Shown: positions 9,011-18,794 of the stretch, piece by piece
Layout: every line of letters begins with the position of its first letter
Numbering within the stretch: the stretch's first letter is position 1
Origin: Acinetobacter sp. CS-2
GTDB taxonomy: Bacteria > Pseudomonadota > Gammaproteobacteria > Pseudomonadales > Moraxellaceae
DNA length: 64,000 nt
Assembly: GCF_016599715.1 (NCBI RefSeq)
Contig: NZ_CP067019.1
Coordinates: 62,001-126,000 of the forward strand
Reading direction: 5' to 3'
The notes under the pieces: generated by a model
Database searches by the model: none
What the model was told of the DNA's origin: nothing
What the model saw: only the letters and a program-made list of their open reading frames with translations
Position numbers and translations under genes: made by a program

Positions 9011-9321
9011 TGAACCCTAATTGTACGTTTCAGACTGCAAAATTCTATACTATTCGTGCTATTTAATATAGCTATTGATGTTTTAAAACGTAATTCCATT
9101 AGGTTTTTTATAAAATATAAAATATGCACCTGAGACTTTGATCCTAACAAAATAGCATATAGAAAAAGGATCATAGATTTGATCTGTGTGAATCGGGAAG
9201 TATGACTTTTTATGTATGTTTAGAACATCATTACACAATCGAAATTTGATTTTCTGATATAATTTAACGCTATTTACAACATAACGATGATTGATAATTC
9301 ATCGATGACATAGGCTTCAGT
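9011..9321. promoter_or_regulatory. divergent promoter region between wza and gna
   Basis: About 310 bp of A+T-rich DNA separates the leftward export genes from the rightward biosynthesis genes. A TATAAT -10 box for the gna direction is visible at 9258-9263; no convincing -35 is at ideal spacing. The gna leader would be about 50 nt. For the wza direction I see only weak A+T-rich -10-like boxes. I find no JUMPstart-like element. The main capsule promoters are expected here, so this is the likely control point of the locus. Confidence 0.5.
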
Positions 9322-10599
9322 ATGTTAAAACTCTCCGAATTAAAAATTGCCATAATCGGATTAGGTTATGTCGGTTTACCGCTAGCTGTTGAGTTTGGAA
9401 AAAAAGTTCCCGTTGTGGGTTTTGATATTCATCAAAAGCGTATTGATGAATTACGTAGCGGACGTGATCATACCCTAGAAGTTTCTCCTGAAGAATTAGC
9501 ACAATCAGCTCAATTAAGTTACAGCGCAAATTTAGAAGACTTAAATGACTGTAATTTTTTTATTGTTACTGTTCCAACCCCGATTGATGAATATAAACAA
9601 CCAGATTTAACTCCGTTGGTGAAAGCCTCAGAAAGCATTGCGAAAGTGCTGAAAAAAGACGATATCGTGGTGTATGAATCAACGGTTTATCCGGGTGCAA
9701 CGGAAGAAGTTTGTATTCCTGTTTTAGAGAAGAACTCAGGTTTAACATTCAATCAGGATTTTTATGCAGGCTATAGCCCTGAGCGTATTAACCCGGGTGA
9801 TAAACTGCACCGTGTGACCAATATTTTAAAAATTACTTCGGGTTCAACACCAGAAGTTGCTGATTATGTTGATACAGTTTATAACCTGATTATTGAGGCA
9901 GGTACACATAAAGCAGCCAGCATTAAGGTTGCAGAAGCAGCCAAGGTGATTGAAAACACCCAGCGTGATGTGAATATTGCCTTAATTAATGAATTGGCTT
10001 TAATTTTTAATAAAATGGGCATTGATACGGAAGCTGTATTACAAGCGGCTGGTACTAAATGGAATTTCCTTCCATTCCGTCCAGGTTTGGTTGGTGGTCA
10101 CTGTATTGGTGTCGACCCGTACTACTTGACTCATAAAGCGCAAGCGATTGGCTATAACCCAGAAATTATTTTGGCAGGACGTCGTTTAAATGATGGCATG
10201 GGCGCATATGTGGTGACGCAGCTTGTTAAAGCGATGCTGAAAAAACGCATTCAAGTTGAAGATGCCAAAGTCCTCATTTTAGGCTTAAGTTTTAAAGAAA
10301 ACTGCCCAGATATTCGTAATACTCGAATTATTGATATCGTCAATGAACTTAAAGAATATCACACTCAGATTGATGTCTATGACCCTTGGGTAGACGCATC
10401 TGAAGCTGAACATGAGTACGGCATTAGCCCTGTACAGGTGCTGGAAAGTGGCAAGTATGATGCTGTAATTTTGGCCGTTGCACATCATCAATTTAAAGAT
10501 ATGGGCGTAGATGCGATCCGTGCCTTGGGTAAAGCTGATCATGTGCTGTATGACTTGAAATACGTGTTATCTCAAGCCGAATCTGATCTTCGTTTGTAA
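9322..10599 (+). CDS. gna: UDP-N-acetylhexosamine 6-dehydrogenase (Gna / TviB-WbpO type)
   Basis: 425-aa NAD-dependent enzyme that oxidises C6 of UDP-GlcNAc or UDP-GalNAc to the uronic acid. Rossmann motif [11 protein letters not shown] is at residues 12-22; a central dimerisation helix region follows; the catalytic Cys lies in [12 protein letters not shown] near residue 263; and there is a C-terminal UDP-binding Rossmann domain. It is paired with the epimerase gne2 15 bp downstream, as in many Acinetobacter K loci, implying a HexNAcA residue (probably GalNAcA) in the product. It is the first gene of the rightward biosynthesis operon. Confidence 0.93.
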   Translation: MLKLSELKIAIIGLGYVGLPLAVEFGKKVPVVGFDIHQKRIDELRSGRDHTLEVSPEELAQSAQLSYSANLEDLNDCNFFIVTVPTPIDEYKQPDLTPLVKASESIAKVLKKDDIVVYESTVYPGATEEVCIPVLEKNSGLTFNQDFYAGYSPERINPGDKLHRVTNILKITSGSTPEVADYVDTVYNLIIEAGTHKAASIKVAEAAKVIENTQRDVNIALINELALIFNKMGIDTEAVLQAAGTKWNFLPFRPGLVGGHCIGVDPYYLTHKAQAIGYNPEIILAGRRLNDGMGAYVVTQLVKAMLKKRIQVEDAKVLILGLSFKENCPDIRNTRIIDIVNELKEYHTQIDVYDPWVDASEAEHEYGISPVQVLESGKYDAVILAVAHHQFKDMGVDAIRALGKADHVLYDLKYVLSQAESDLRL

Positions 10600-10614
10600 G
10601 AGGACCATACCAAA

Positions 10615-11637
10615 ATGAATCAATATCAACAGGTATGTGAAAACCTTAAAACAGCGCCTAAAACATGGCTGGTAACTGGAGTTGCTGGATTTATTGGTTC
10701 AAACTTGCTTGAAACTTTATTAAAGCTCAACCAAACCGTAGTGGGTTTAGATAACTTTGCTACAGGTCATCAGCATAATTTGGATGAAGTGCAAAGCTTA
10801 GTCACAGCTGAACAATGGGCGAAATTCAGTTTTATTGAAGGCGATATTCGCCAGTTTGCCGACTGCCAAAAAGCCTGTGTTGGCGTGGATTATGTCTTGC
10901 ATGAAGCTGCTTTAGGTTCTGTACCGCGTTCGATTGCCGATCCGATCACCACCAATGACACCAATATTAGCGGTTTCTTAAATATGCTCACTGCTGCGCG
11001 TGATGCAGGTGTTGCCAGCTTTACATACGCAGCCAGCAGTTCGACTTATGGTGATCATCCTGCATTGCCAAAAGTAGAAGAAAATATTGGTAATCCATTG
11101 TCGCCGTATGCAGTGACCAAATACGTGAATGAACTATATGCCGATGTTTTTGCACGTAGCTACGGTTTTAAAGCGATTGGTTTACGTTATTTCAACGTGT
11201 TTGGTCAGCGCCAAGATCCAAACGGTGCTTATGCCGCTGTAATTCCGAAATGGACAGCATCGATGATCGCTGGTGAAGATGTTTACATTAATGGTGATGG
11301 TGAAACTAGCCGTGATTTCTGTTTTATCGATAATACAGTTCAAGCCAATATTTTGGCGGCAACTGCATCTGATGAAGCCAAAAACCAAGTCTATAACGTG
11401 GCTGTGGGTGACCGCACGACTTTGAATGAGCTATATCGCGCCATTCAAGTGGCACTTGCTGAAAATGACGTGCAATTTGAGCGTGATCCTGTCTACCGTG
11501 AATTCCGTGCAGGTGATGTACGTCATTCGCAAGCCAGTATTGCCAAAATTGAGCAAGGCTTAGGTTATGCGCCGCAGTTTAAAATTGCCGAAGGTATTCA
11601 ATTCGCGATGCGTTGGTATGTAAACAACTTAAAATGA
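10615..11637 (+). CDS. gne2: UDP-GlcNAc / UDP-GlcNAcA 4-epimerase (WbpP/TviC type)
   Basis: 340-aa short-chain dehydrogenase/reductase. It has an N-terminal extension before the NAD motif [10 protein letters not shown] (residues about 22-31), as in WbpP/TviC, then the Ser/Tyr/Lys active site (AASSSTYGD, then [11 protein letters not shown] near residue 160). It interconverts the gluco and galacto forms of UDP-HexNAc or its uronic acid. The gene follows gna with an AGAGGA ribosome site, and the pair is expected to supply UDP-GalNAcA or UDP-GalNAc to module 1. Confidence 0.9.
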   Translation: MNQYQQVCENLKTAPKTWLVTGVAGFIGSNLLETLLKLNQTVVGLDNFATGHQHNLDEVQSLVTAEQWAKFSFIEGDIRQFADCQKACVGVDYVLHEAALGSVPRSIADPITTNDTNISGFLNMLTAARDAGVASFTYAASSSTYGDHPALPKVEENIGNPLSPYAVTKYVNELYADVFARSYGFKAIGLRYFNVFGQRQDPNGAYAAVIPKWTASMIAGEDVYINGDGETSRDFCFIDNTVQANILAATASDEAKNQVYNVAVGDRTTLNELYRAIQVALAENDVQFERDPVYREFRAGDVRHSQASIAKIEQGLGYAPQFKIAEGIQFAMRWYVNNLK

Positions 11638-11647
11638 TCTTGAACCG

Positions 11648-12820
11648 ATGATTGCGAAACTCTTCGCAAAATATCAGTCTATTGGACTGATCACACTCAG
11701 TTTACTCGTAGGTGCGATAATGACATTTATCGCACTTCCTGTTTTAACGCGCCTATATTCTGTTGCTGACTTTGGTGCTTACGGGATTGCATTGGCGGTT
11801 GTCAGTATTTTATCGACCGTTGCCAATTTGCGTTTAGATCAAGCGCTGTTGGTCGCTGAGGAACAAGATAAAAAAAGCCTGATTTTTGAAGGGGCTGTAT
11901 TCTCAACAGTAATCGCTGTGATGAGTAGCATCGTTATCAGCGTGATTTTAAATGTTGAAATGGCGTTTGCTGTGGCAACTGGTGTGCTTGCCAATACCTT
12001 GCTTCAGAGCGTTTATAATTATCAATTTGCTGCGCATAAAGAATATTTTTGTGCAGGCTTAAATATTTTTAGAAGTGCGATTGTGGTTGTAGTGCAACTG
12101 AGTTTGCCACTGTTCATGCAGATCAGTTTGGTGAATAGCTATAATGTCAGTTCGATCCTGATGATCGTGGCGATGTTGCTCTACATATTGAAGTATCAGC
12201 TCTATCAAGTCAGTTGGCAGGCATTTAAACATTATAAAGATTTTATCTATGCCAATACGCCTCACGCCTTGCTGAATAGTTTTTCACATAACTTACCGTA
12301 TTATATGGTGTCGCATTTTGTGGGTGTGCAGGCGATGGGTTTTTATGCCATTGTCGAGCGGACTTTACGTGTTCCGATCAATTTAATTTCACAAACTTTA
12401 CGTCAGTTTTTTATCCGTAAGTTTAAAAGCCCGGATTCAAATAAGAATGCGTTAAAGGCAAGTGTACTTTTAAGCTTGGTGTCACTGCCTCTTTTTGCAA
12501 TTTTCTTTATCTTGCCTGAATCGGTATATCTCTGGATTTTTGGTTCTGAATGGGTGGGGATCTCAACTTATTTCCAAATTTTGGCTTTGGGCTATTGGGC
12601 GGTTTTTTGTAATCCGCCAAGTTCGGCTTATTTAATTGCTAAGCGAAATAGCCAAGTCTTATTTAAACTGCAAATCGTAGAACTCATGATTAAGTTCGCT
12701 TTATTTGCAGGCTTATATGTTTTATGTGCTGATAAAATTTATATGCTCTTGGCGGTGCCTGTGGCGCTAATCATTTATAACTTTGCCATTTTGTATGTGG
12801 TGTGGAGAAACAAAAGCTGA
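11648..12820 (+). CDS. wzx: Wzx-type oligosaccharide flippase (first copy)
   Basis: 390-aa, very hydrophobic protein with about 10-12 predicted membrane helices. The RLYSVADFGAYGIALAVVSI segment near residue 30 is typical of MATE/MVF-superfamily polysaccharide transporters. It should move a lipid-linked repeat unit across the inner membrane. It starts 10 bp after gne2 and overlaps the next gene by one base (TGATG). No polymerase gene accompanies it in this module. A second, dissimilar flippase is encoded at 22.6 kb. Confidence 0.85.
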   Translation: MIAKLFAKYQSIGLITLSLLVGAIMTFIALPVLTRLYSVADFGAYGIALAVVSILSTVANLRLDQALLVAEEQDKKSLIFEGAVFSTVIAVMSSIVISVILNVEMAFAVATGVLANTLLQSVYNYQFAAHKEYFCAGLNIFRSAIVVVVQLSLPLFMQISLVNSYNVSSILMIVAMLLYILKYQLYQVSWQAFKHYKDFIYANTPHALLNSFSHNLPYYMVSHFVGVQAMGFYAIVERTLRVPINLISQTLRQFFIRKFKSPDSNKNALKASVLLSLVSLPLFAIFFILPESVYLWIFGSEWVGISTYFQILALGYWAVFCNPPSSAYLIAKRNSQVLFKLQIVELMIKFALFAGLYVLCADKIYMLLAVPVALIIYNFAILYVVWRNKS

Positions 12821-13413
12821 TGTTTTTTAAACTGTTAAAACTGATGAATTGGTTCACTGCACAATGCCGTCAGCAATTTTATAACCTGGCTTTTGGCACG
12901 AAATTTCGTTATTTCGGTAAAGCTTGTACGGTCGAAATTAGTGGACAAGTGAAGATTGGTCAGAATGTTTATATAGGCGATCATGTCAGTTTAATTGTCG
13001 AGCAAGGTGCAATTCTAGAAATCGCGGATAACAGTTTTATTGGTGAAAGTTGTTACATCAAATGCTTTGGTGGCAAGGTTTCGATTGGTCAAGACGTCAG
13101 CATTAACTCGAAGTCATTTATTAATGGCTGTGGCGGTGTGAGCATTGGCGATAACACCCGTATTGGCACGCAAAGCATCATCATTGCCAGCAATCATAAA
13201 TTTGGTGAACCTGATGTATTGGTGAAAGATGCGATTACTAAACAAGGGGTCAGTTTAGGCGAAAATATTTGGCTGGGTGCGCGGGTGACGGTACTTGATG
13301 GTGTGAAAATTCCAAGTGATTCGGTGATTGGCGCGTGTAGCCTTGTGTCGAAACCTTTGGACGAATCAGGTGTCTATGTCGGTAGTCCTGCTAGAAAAAT
13401 CAAATCGCTCTGA
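12820..13413 (+). CDS. left-handed beta-helix acyltransferase (sugar O- or N-acetyltransferase)
   Basis: Imperfect hexapeptide repeats ([LIV]-G-x4: VKIGQNVYIGDHVSL, VSIGQDVSI, VSIGDNTRIG) run through the 197-aa protein, and ASNHKFG supplies the likely catalytic His. This is the usual layout of capsule acetyltransferases that decorate a sugar from acetyl-CoA. I use the ATG at 12820, overlapping the wzx stop, rather than an in-frame GTG 6 codons upstream. The sugar modified cannot be deduced. Confidence 0.82.
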   Translation: MFFKLLKLMNWFTAQCRQQFYNLAFGTKFRYFGKACTVEISGQVKIGQNVYIGDHVSLIVEQGAILEIADNSFIGESCYIKCFGGKVSIGQDVSINSKSFINGCGGVSIGDNTRIGTQSIIIASNHKFGEPDVLVKDAITKQGVSLGENIWLGARVTVLDGVKIPSDSVIGACSLVSKPLDESGVYVGSPARKIKSL

Positions 13414-13532
13414 TCTTATTTTTCATCCTGCATCGTGACTGCGGTTTCCATATCGTAAAGTGGATTTTCAGCGTAAAATAGCTGACTTATTTTCCTCCTT
13501 TTAAGTTGCCTCGCCTCATTCAGGTATTGTGT

Positions 13533-14081
13533 ATGTCATTTATGATTTCTGCTTTTCGACAGCTGTTTGATTTGGCTTATTTTATGGCAAAAGGCAGTGT
13601 GGCTTATGCACGTAAAAAAGGTGTGAAAGTCGGGAAAAACTGCCGAATTTATATTAAAAGCTGGGGCTCAGAACCATTTTTGGTCAGCATTGGCGATCAT
13701 GTGACGGTTACTTCAGGGGTGAAATTTATTACTCATGATGGCAGTACCTGTTTGGTGAAAGATGCGCAAGGTAAACGCTACCAACGCTTTGCACCAATTC
13801 AAGTCGGTTCGCATGTGTTTATTGGGGTCAATACAATCGTTATGCCCGGTGTGAGCATTGGCTCCAACGTGGTGATTGGCGCAGGCTCGGTGGTGACCAA
13901 AGACATTCCTGATCATAGTGTGGCGATTGGCGTACCTGCCAAAGTGGTATCCAGTTTTGTCGACTATCAAGCCAAAATTCAAAGCACCTGTGCCAGTGAT
14001 AGTGAGCTGGCAGGTATCACGGATTATCGTGAGCGTGTTGAGCGTGCCATGGCGATTCAAGCCTCAAAAACACCGCATTAA
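13533..14081 (+). CDS. left-handed beta-helix acyltransferase (second of module 1)
   Basis: 182-aa hexapeptide-repeat transferase. A short hydrophobic/basic N-terminus is followed by repeats (VSIGDHVTVTSGV, THDGST with the likely catalytic His, IQVGSHVFIGVNTIVMPGVSIGSNVVIGAGS) ending in the common DIPDHSVAIGVPAKVV cap. The ATG at 13533, with AGGT upstream, is preferred to a TTG 9 codons earlier. A 119-bp gap precedes it, so it may have its own weak promoter. Role: acetylation of a glycan residue or sugar intermediate. Confidence 0.8.
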   Translation: MSFMISAFRQLFDLAYFMAKGSVAYARKKGVKVGKNCRIYIKSWGSEPFLVSIGDHVTVTSGVKFITHDGSTCLVKDAQGKRYQRFAPIQVGSHVFIGVNTIVMPGVSIGSNVVIGAGSVVTKDIPDHSVAIGVPAKVVSSFVDYQAKIQSTCASDSELAGITDYRERVERAMAIQASKTPH

Positions 14082-14114
14082 TATTCTCCCATTTCATAAA
14101 ATTTAGGTCTGCAT

Positions 14115-15233
14115 ATGTTGAATAAAGTCATGTTCTTTTTGCCAAGCTTGGGCGGTGGCGGTGCAGAACGTACAGTCATTCAACTTGCCAATAGCTTTGC
14201 AGAACAAGGTCTCAATATTCATTTGGGCGTGTGTGATGTCACAGGTGACAAAGCCAAACTCTTGCCTGAAGTCAGTCCGAAAATTGAGTTGGTGAATTTT
14301 AATTGCGGTCGGGTGATGAATAGCATCACGCCTTTAAAAATAAAAATGAAAGCTGAGCAATACGACTGCTTAGTCGCAACGCAAACCCACACCAATATTG
14401 TGGCAGGTATTGCGAAAAAACTCGCAGGTGTTAAAACGCGATTAATCTTCCGTGAAGTATCGACGCCTTCTAAAAATTTGAAATTACAGGGTCTCGCTAA
14501 ATTCGTTTTAAAAACTTTGGTGAATTGGACTTATCCCATGGCACAGCAAGTGGTTTGTGTCTCTAAAGGCGTAGAAGCCGATTTTCGTGAATATTATGGC
14601 TATAAAAATAATAATCTGAGCACGATTTATAACCCTGTATTGGACGATGCCTATTTTGAAAAACTCAAAGCGCCAGTCACACACAAATTTTTAAATGGTG
14701 ACCATAAAGTGATTTTGGCAGTGGGGCGTCTCACTGAAGCAAAGAACTTTGGTTTTCTGATCCGCTCCTTTAAAGCCTTGCATGATCAGCATCCTGAAAC
14801 CCGATTATTGATTTTAGGTGAGGGCGAACTGCGTGCAGAGTTTGAAGCTTTAGTTGCTGAATTGGGTTTAAAAGACGTGGTGGATTTGCCGGGCTTTGAT
14901 GCCAATCCATACGCTTATTTTAAATATGCATCGCTATTTGTTTTAAGCTCGAATTGGGAAGGCTTGCCGGGTGTACTTATTCAAGCCTTAGCCTCTAAAG
15001 TGAAAGTGGTGAGTACCAACTGTCCAAGTGGACCAATGGAAATTCTAGAAAACTCTAAGTTTGGTTTATTGGTTGAATGTAATGATCAGGCAGGTTTAAC
15101 CCAGGCGATGCAGCAAGCGATATTTGCAGATTATGTGCAATATCAAGATGCTGATTTTGAATCACATATTCAGCAGTTTCATAAGCAAACCGTGCTCAAG
15201 CAGTATTTGCGAATGATGGAGTCGGCGGCATGA
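14115..15233 (+). CDS. GT4-family glycosyltransferase
   Basis: 372-aa GT-B enzyme. The N-terminus has the glycine-rich acceptor loop FLPSLGGGGAER. The C-terminal donor domain begins near residue 195 (VILAVGRLTEAKNF) and contains SSNWEGLPGVLIQ. The usual E-x7-E signature reads E-x7-Q here, a conservative departure that may tune donor binding. It adds a sugar to the undecaprenyl-linked unit at the cytoplasmic face. Its end overlaps the next gene by 4 bp (ATGA). Confidence 0.85.
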   Translation: MLNKVMFFLPSLGGGGAERTVIQLANSFAEQGLNIHLGVCDVTGDKAKLLPEVSPKIELVNFNCGRVMNSITPLKIKMKAEQYDCLVATQTHTNIVAGIAKKLAGVKTRLIFREVSTPSKNLKLQGLAKFVLKTLVNWTYPMAQQVVCVSKGVEADFREYYGYKNNNLSTIYNPVLDDAYFEKLKAPVTHKFLNGDHKVILAVGRLTEAKNFGFLIRSFKALHDQHPETRLLILGEGELRAEFEALVAELGLKDVVDLPGFDANPYAYFKYASLFVLSSNWEGLPGVLIQALASKVKVVSTNCPSGPMEILENSKFGLLVECNDQAGLTQAMQQAIFADYVQYQDADFESHIQQFHKQTVLKQYLRMMESAA

Positions 15234-16324
15234 GCAAACCTTTGATGGTACATGTGATCACCAACTTTGCAGGCGTGGGTGGTGCCGAAATGATGTTGGC
15301 ACGCTTAATTCAGCAAACTGAACATGACTATCAGCACGTGATCATTGCACTGATGAAAACTTCCAATGTGTATCAAAGTACTTTAGAGCGTTGTCAGTCG
15401 CATTATGCGCTCGGTTGGAATGGTTTAAATACGCTGAGTACGGTGAGTCAGCTGCGCGCATTACTCAAAAAGCTACAGCCCGCAACGGTGCAATGCTGGA
15501 TGTACCATGCCAATGCATTGACCAGTCTCAGTGTTATTGGTTTAGCGAAAAAACCAAAGGTCGTATGGGGTATTCATCATTCTCTTGCTTCTCCTAAAGA
15601 TGAATCAATCAGCACCAAGATTGCCTTGGGCATAAGTAAAATACTATCACAGCAACCTAGTGCTATTATTTATTGTGCGCATTCGTCTATGCAGCAGCAT
15701 CAGGCCTTCGGCTTTAAAAATGGCAATAGCCAAGTGATTGCCAATGGCGTGTTTTTCGATAAATTTCAGCCTAATCCCCAATTGCATGAACCAATCGTGA
15801 TTGGTTTTGCAGGGCGTTATCACACGGCCAAAGGCTACCCCTATTTATTTGAAACCATGGGCTTACTCAAGGATCAAGACATCATCTTTAAAATTGCAGG
15901 TAGCGGAGCGAGTTTAGAGAATCCTGAAGTAAAGGCTTTATTCGATCAATATCAATTGGATAGTCAAAAAGTCCATTTATTGGATCAAATCTCAGATATG
16001 CCTGCTTTTTATCAATCGATTGATGCATTCCTCATGACTTCAATTACCGAAGGTTTTCCGAATGTTTTGGTTGAAGCGATGGCATCAGGGGTGCCATGTA
16101 TTAGTACCAATGTTGGCGATGCTAAATACATTGTGCAGGACTTAGGTGCAATTGTACCGCCACGCAATGCACAAGCTTTGGCAGATGCAATTTTGGTGTA
16201 TGTGCAAAAAACAGAAGCAGAAAAACACGCTTTAAAACAAGCAACGCGTGAACGGGTTGAACAGAATTTCAGTATCGAAACGGTCAGCAGTCAATATATG
16301 CAGGTGTGGAGCCAACAGGCATGA
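15230..16324 (+). CDS. GT4-family glycosyltransferase
   Basis: 364-aa GT-B enzyme. The acceptor domain starts HVITNFAGVGGAEMMLARL, and the donor-binding domain has IGFAGRYHTAKGYPYL near residue 190 and the intact E-x7-E motif TEGFPNVLVEAMASG near residue 268. It is translationally coupled through 4-bp overlaps on both sides, so the three glycosyltransferases form one unit. Donor and linkage are unknown. Confidence 0.85.
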   Translation: MSKPLMVHVITNFAGVGGAEMMLARLIQQTEHDYQHVIIALMKTSNVYQSTLERCQSHYALGWNGLNTLSTVSQLRALLKKLQPATVQCWMYHANALTSLSVIGLAKKPKVVWGIHHSLASPKDESISTKIALGISKILSQQPSAIIYCAHSSMQQHQAFGFKNGNSQVIANGVFFDKFQPNPQLHEPIVIGFAGRYHTAKGYPYLFETMGLLKDQDIIFKIAGSGASLENPEVKALFDQYQLDSQKVHLLDQISDMPAFYQSIDAFLMTSITEGFPNVLVEAMASGVPCISTNVGDAKYIVQDLGAIVPPRNAQALADAILVYVQKTEAEKHALKQATRERVEQNFSIETVSSQYMQVWSQQA

Positions 16325-17460
16325 AGTTTTTAATGATATGCAGTTATTTGCCCTCTGCACTGAACTTCCGTGGCAAGCTGTTAGAAGCGATTGCAAATCA
16401 AGGCTATGAGATTCACATCATGGCACCTGAGCTGAGTACGTTCCTTGACGAATATCAACAGTTGCAGTCGCTCGGCTACACCGTGCATGATATTCCGATG
16501 CAGCGCACAGGCACCAATCCACTGGCAGATTTAAAACTGTTAAAACATCTTTATCAGCAAATCCGTCAAATTCAGCCTGACTATGTGCTGTCTTATACCA
16601 TTAAACCAGTCATTTACGGCACGCTGGCTGGATGGCTTGCAAAAGTACCACATCGCTTTGCTTTAATTACTGGTCTGGGTTATGCCTTTCAAAATGTAGA
16701 AGCGGGTAAGCGCAGTCTATTTCAAAAACTGGTGCATGGCTTATATGCGCAAGCGCTCAAACGTAGCGACAAAGTTTTTTTCCAAAACCCAGACGATTTA
16801 AAGCTGTTCCAAGACATGCACTTACTGGATGCTAGTAAGCCGACGGTGGTGGTGAATGGTTCAGGGGTGAATGTGCAAGACTTTGATGTCTTGCCCTTAC
16901 CGCAAAATGATGTGGGGACAGTTAAAGCCTCATTTTTACTTATTGCTCGGCTTTTGGGTGATAAAGGTGTGCGCGAATATGCTGAATCGGCGCGCATCAT
17001 CAAAGCACAATATCCTGAATCGGAATTTCATTTGGTCGGTTGGATTGATGATAATCCATCAGCTATTTCTAAAGCCGAACTCGATGAATGGATTGCCGAT
17101 GATCGCCTCAAATATTGGGGCAAGCTCAGTGATGTACGTCCTGCGATTAGCCAAAGTTCGGTCTATGTGTTGCCTTCTTATCGTGAAGGTACGCCACGTA
17201 CGGTATTAGAGGCGATGGCTATGGGGCGGGCGATTATTACCACCGATGCACCAGGTTGTCGTGAAACGGTATCGCACGGTGTGAATGGTTATTTGGTCGG
17301 AGTGAAGTCTGTAGATGATTTGGTGCAATGCATGCAATACTTTATTGAAGATCCAAAACTGATTGAGTATATGGGACAGCGTTCGCGAGAAATTGCGCTG
17401 AATAAATATGATGTGCATCAAGTGAATAAGCATATGCTGGCTGAAATGGGTATCCATTAA
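16321..17460 (+). CDS. GT4-family glycosyltransferase, PglA-like
   Basis: 379-aa enzyme starting MKFLMICSYLPSALNFRGKL at the ATG overlapping the previous stop; an in-frame GTG 5 codons earlier is less likely. It has SYTIKPVIYGTLAGWLA, ITGLGYAFQ and the E-x7-E motif REGTPRTVLEAMAMG. This pattern is that of PglA-type transferases, which add the second sugar (often HexNAc) to an undecaprenyl-linked first sugar. That fits the PglC-like initiating enzyme encoded just downstream. A paralogue with the same motifs lies in module 2 (27.99-29.12 kb). Confidence 0.85.
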   Translation: MKFLMICSYLPSALNFRGKLLEAIANQGYEIHIMAPELSTFLDEYQQLQSLGYTVHDIPMQRTGTNPLADLKLLKHLYQQIRQIQPDYVLSYTIKPVIYGTLAGWLAKVPHRFALITGLGYAFQNVEAGKRSLFQKLVHGLYAQALKRSDKVFFQNPDDLKLFQDMHLLDASKPTVVVNGSGVNVQDFDVLPLPQNDVGTVKASFLLIARLLGDKGVREYAESARIIKAQYPESEFHLVGWIDDNPSAISKAELDEWIADDRLKYWGKLSDVRPAISQSSVYVLPSYREGTPRTVLEAMAMGRAIITTDAPGCRETVSHGVNGYLVGVKSVDDLVQCMQYFIEDPKLIEYMGQRSREIALNKYDVHQVNKHMLAEMGIH

Positions 17461-17492
17461 AGGCGATTCACCCAATTTAAGAGGCGATCCAG

Positions 17493-18032
17493 ATGACTTT
17501 AAAATATATAAAAAGTGATTTATACCGTTATACGGGCAATCTTGGTTTTAAATCATTTTTGAAAACTTATTTTTTCAATCGTGGTTTTAATTTTTCATTT
17601 TGGCTGCGTTTGGCCAGTGCAAAATCATTTTGGGCAAAGTTGGCTTATCCCATTTATTATTATAAAAAAAAGCAGTACGGCATAGATATTCATACCACAA
17701 CTCAAATTGGATATGGTCTGTTTATTGGTCATGGCGGGCCGCTGGTTGTTAACCCTACGACTGTGCTTGGCAATAATGTAAATTTATCGCAATTTACAAC
17801 GATTGGTGCCAATGGCGGCCGTCAAGCAGCAGAAATTGGTGACAATGTTTATATTGGGCCAAATGTCTGCATTATTGAGCATGTAAAAATTGGCAATAAT
17901 GCCACTATCGGTGCGGGCAGCGTTGTGACCAAAGATATTCCTGAAAATGCAACTGCGGTAGGAAACTACGCGAAGGTGATCAGCATGAATAACCCGGGTC
18001 ATGCAGTCAATCGTCGTTGGACCGATCTCTAA
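17493..18032 (+). CDS. serine-acetyltransferase-like hexapeptide acyltransferase
   Basis: 179-aa left-handed beta-helix protein of the CysE/WcaB-like branch. The central part has [22 protein letters not shown] with the catalytic-type His. Hexapeptide repeats follow ([39 protein letters not shown]), then a [16 protein letters not shown] cap. It probably acetylates a sugar of the repeat unit. A candidate TATAAT box at 18125-18130 follows in the 153-bp gap before the next gene. Confidence 0.8.
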   Translation: MTLKYIKSDLYRYTGNLGFKSFLKTYFFNRGFNFSFWLRLASAKSFWAKLAYPIYYYKKKQYGIDIHTTTQIGYGLFIGHGGPLVVNPTTVLGNNVNLSQFTTIGANGGRQAAEIGDNVYIGPNVCIIEHVKIGNNATIGAGSVVTKDIPENATAVGNYAKVISMNNPGHAVNRRWTDL

Positions 18033-18185
18033 ACGACTATATTTTCGGGATCTTTTGGAATGGGCAATACTTGAGTCCCTTTGACGGTTGAAATATTTTA
18101 CAAATCTGATGGTCTCGAACAGGGTATAATCATTGCTATAAATGGATACCATTCCCCCATTTTCATCTAATCTTAAGAGTGAACC

Positions 18186-18794
18186 ATGTTAAAGCGCTTA
18201 TTGGATATTGTTATTGCATCATCTGCGCTGGTGCTGCTGTCTCCTGTATATGCTTTTGTGGCATATAAGGTGCGAAAAAATTTGGGTTCACCCGTGTTGT
18301 TCCGTCAGGTGCGTCCGGGGCTCAATGGCAAACCTTTTGAAATGATCAAATTCCGTAGTATGAAAGATGCGGTTGATGCACAAGGTCATTCCTTGCCTGA
18401 CAGTGAGCGTTTAACACCCTTTGGTCAAATGCTGCGCTCCAGCAGTTTAGATGAAATGCCTGAACTGTGGAATGTGCTTAAAGGCGAGATGAGCATTGTC
18501 GGGCCACGACCACTGCTGATGGAATATTTACCCCTCTATAATGAGCAACAAGCCAAACGTCATAACGTGCGTCCGGGCATCACAGGGTATGCGCAAGTGA
18601 ATGGTCGTAATGCCATTTCATGGGAAAAGAAATTTGAGCTAGACACATGGTATGTCGAAAACCGTTCATTATGGCTCGATTTTAAAATCATGCTGAAAAC
18701 GGTACAAAAAGTATTGTCTAAAGATGATATTAGTGCCGAAGGTGAAGCGACCATAAGTAAATTTACGGGTACTTCGGAGCCTAAAGATGACTAA
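18186..18794 (+). CDS. PglC-type initiating phosphoglycosyl transferase (first copy)
   Basis: 202-aa monotopic membrane enzyme. The N-terminal re-entrant hydrophobic helix (LLDIVIASSALVLLSPVYAF) is followed by KFRSMKDA, the catalytic Asp-Glu pair in SLDEMPELWNVLKG near residue 98, VGPRPLL, and RPGITGYAQVNGRN. It transfers a sugar-1-phosphate to undecaprenyl phosphate and so starts the repeat unit. The next three genes make a UDP-diamino-trideoxyhexose, so its likely donor is UDP-QuiNAc4NAc or UDP-diNAcBac. It corresponds to weeH of the emulsan cluster and the Itr proteins of A. baumannii. A second copy lies at 29.1 kb. Confidence 0.9.
   Translation: MLKRLLDIVIASSALVLLSPVYAFVAYKVRKNLGSPVLFRQVRPGLNGKPFEMIKFRSMKDAVDAQGHSLPDSERLTPFGQMLRSSSLDEMPELWNVLKGEMSIVGPRPLLMEYLPLYNEQQAKRHNVRPGITGYAQVNGRNAISWEKKFELDTWYVENRSLWLDFKIMLKTVQKVLSKDDISAEGEATISKFTGTSEPKDD

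Noticed and set aside
8980..9174. 64-aa minus-strand frame upstream of wza
   Set aside because: It overlaps the wza start region, is A+T-rich, lacks a ribosome site and looks like a chance frame in the divergent promoter region.
9011..9321. JUMPstart/ops element upstream of the capsule genes
   Set aside because: No match to the known element was seen in either orientation.
13713..14060. 115-aa frame on the minus strand
   Set aside because: It is fully antisense to an acyltransferase with clear hexapeptide repeats and has no recognisable features.
17784..18152. 122-aa minus-strand frame over an acyltransferase and the following gap
   Set aside because: Mostly antisense to a well-supported gene, with atypical composition and no ribosome site; treated as chance.
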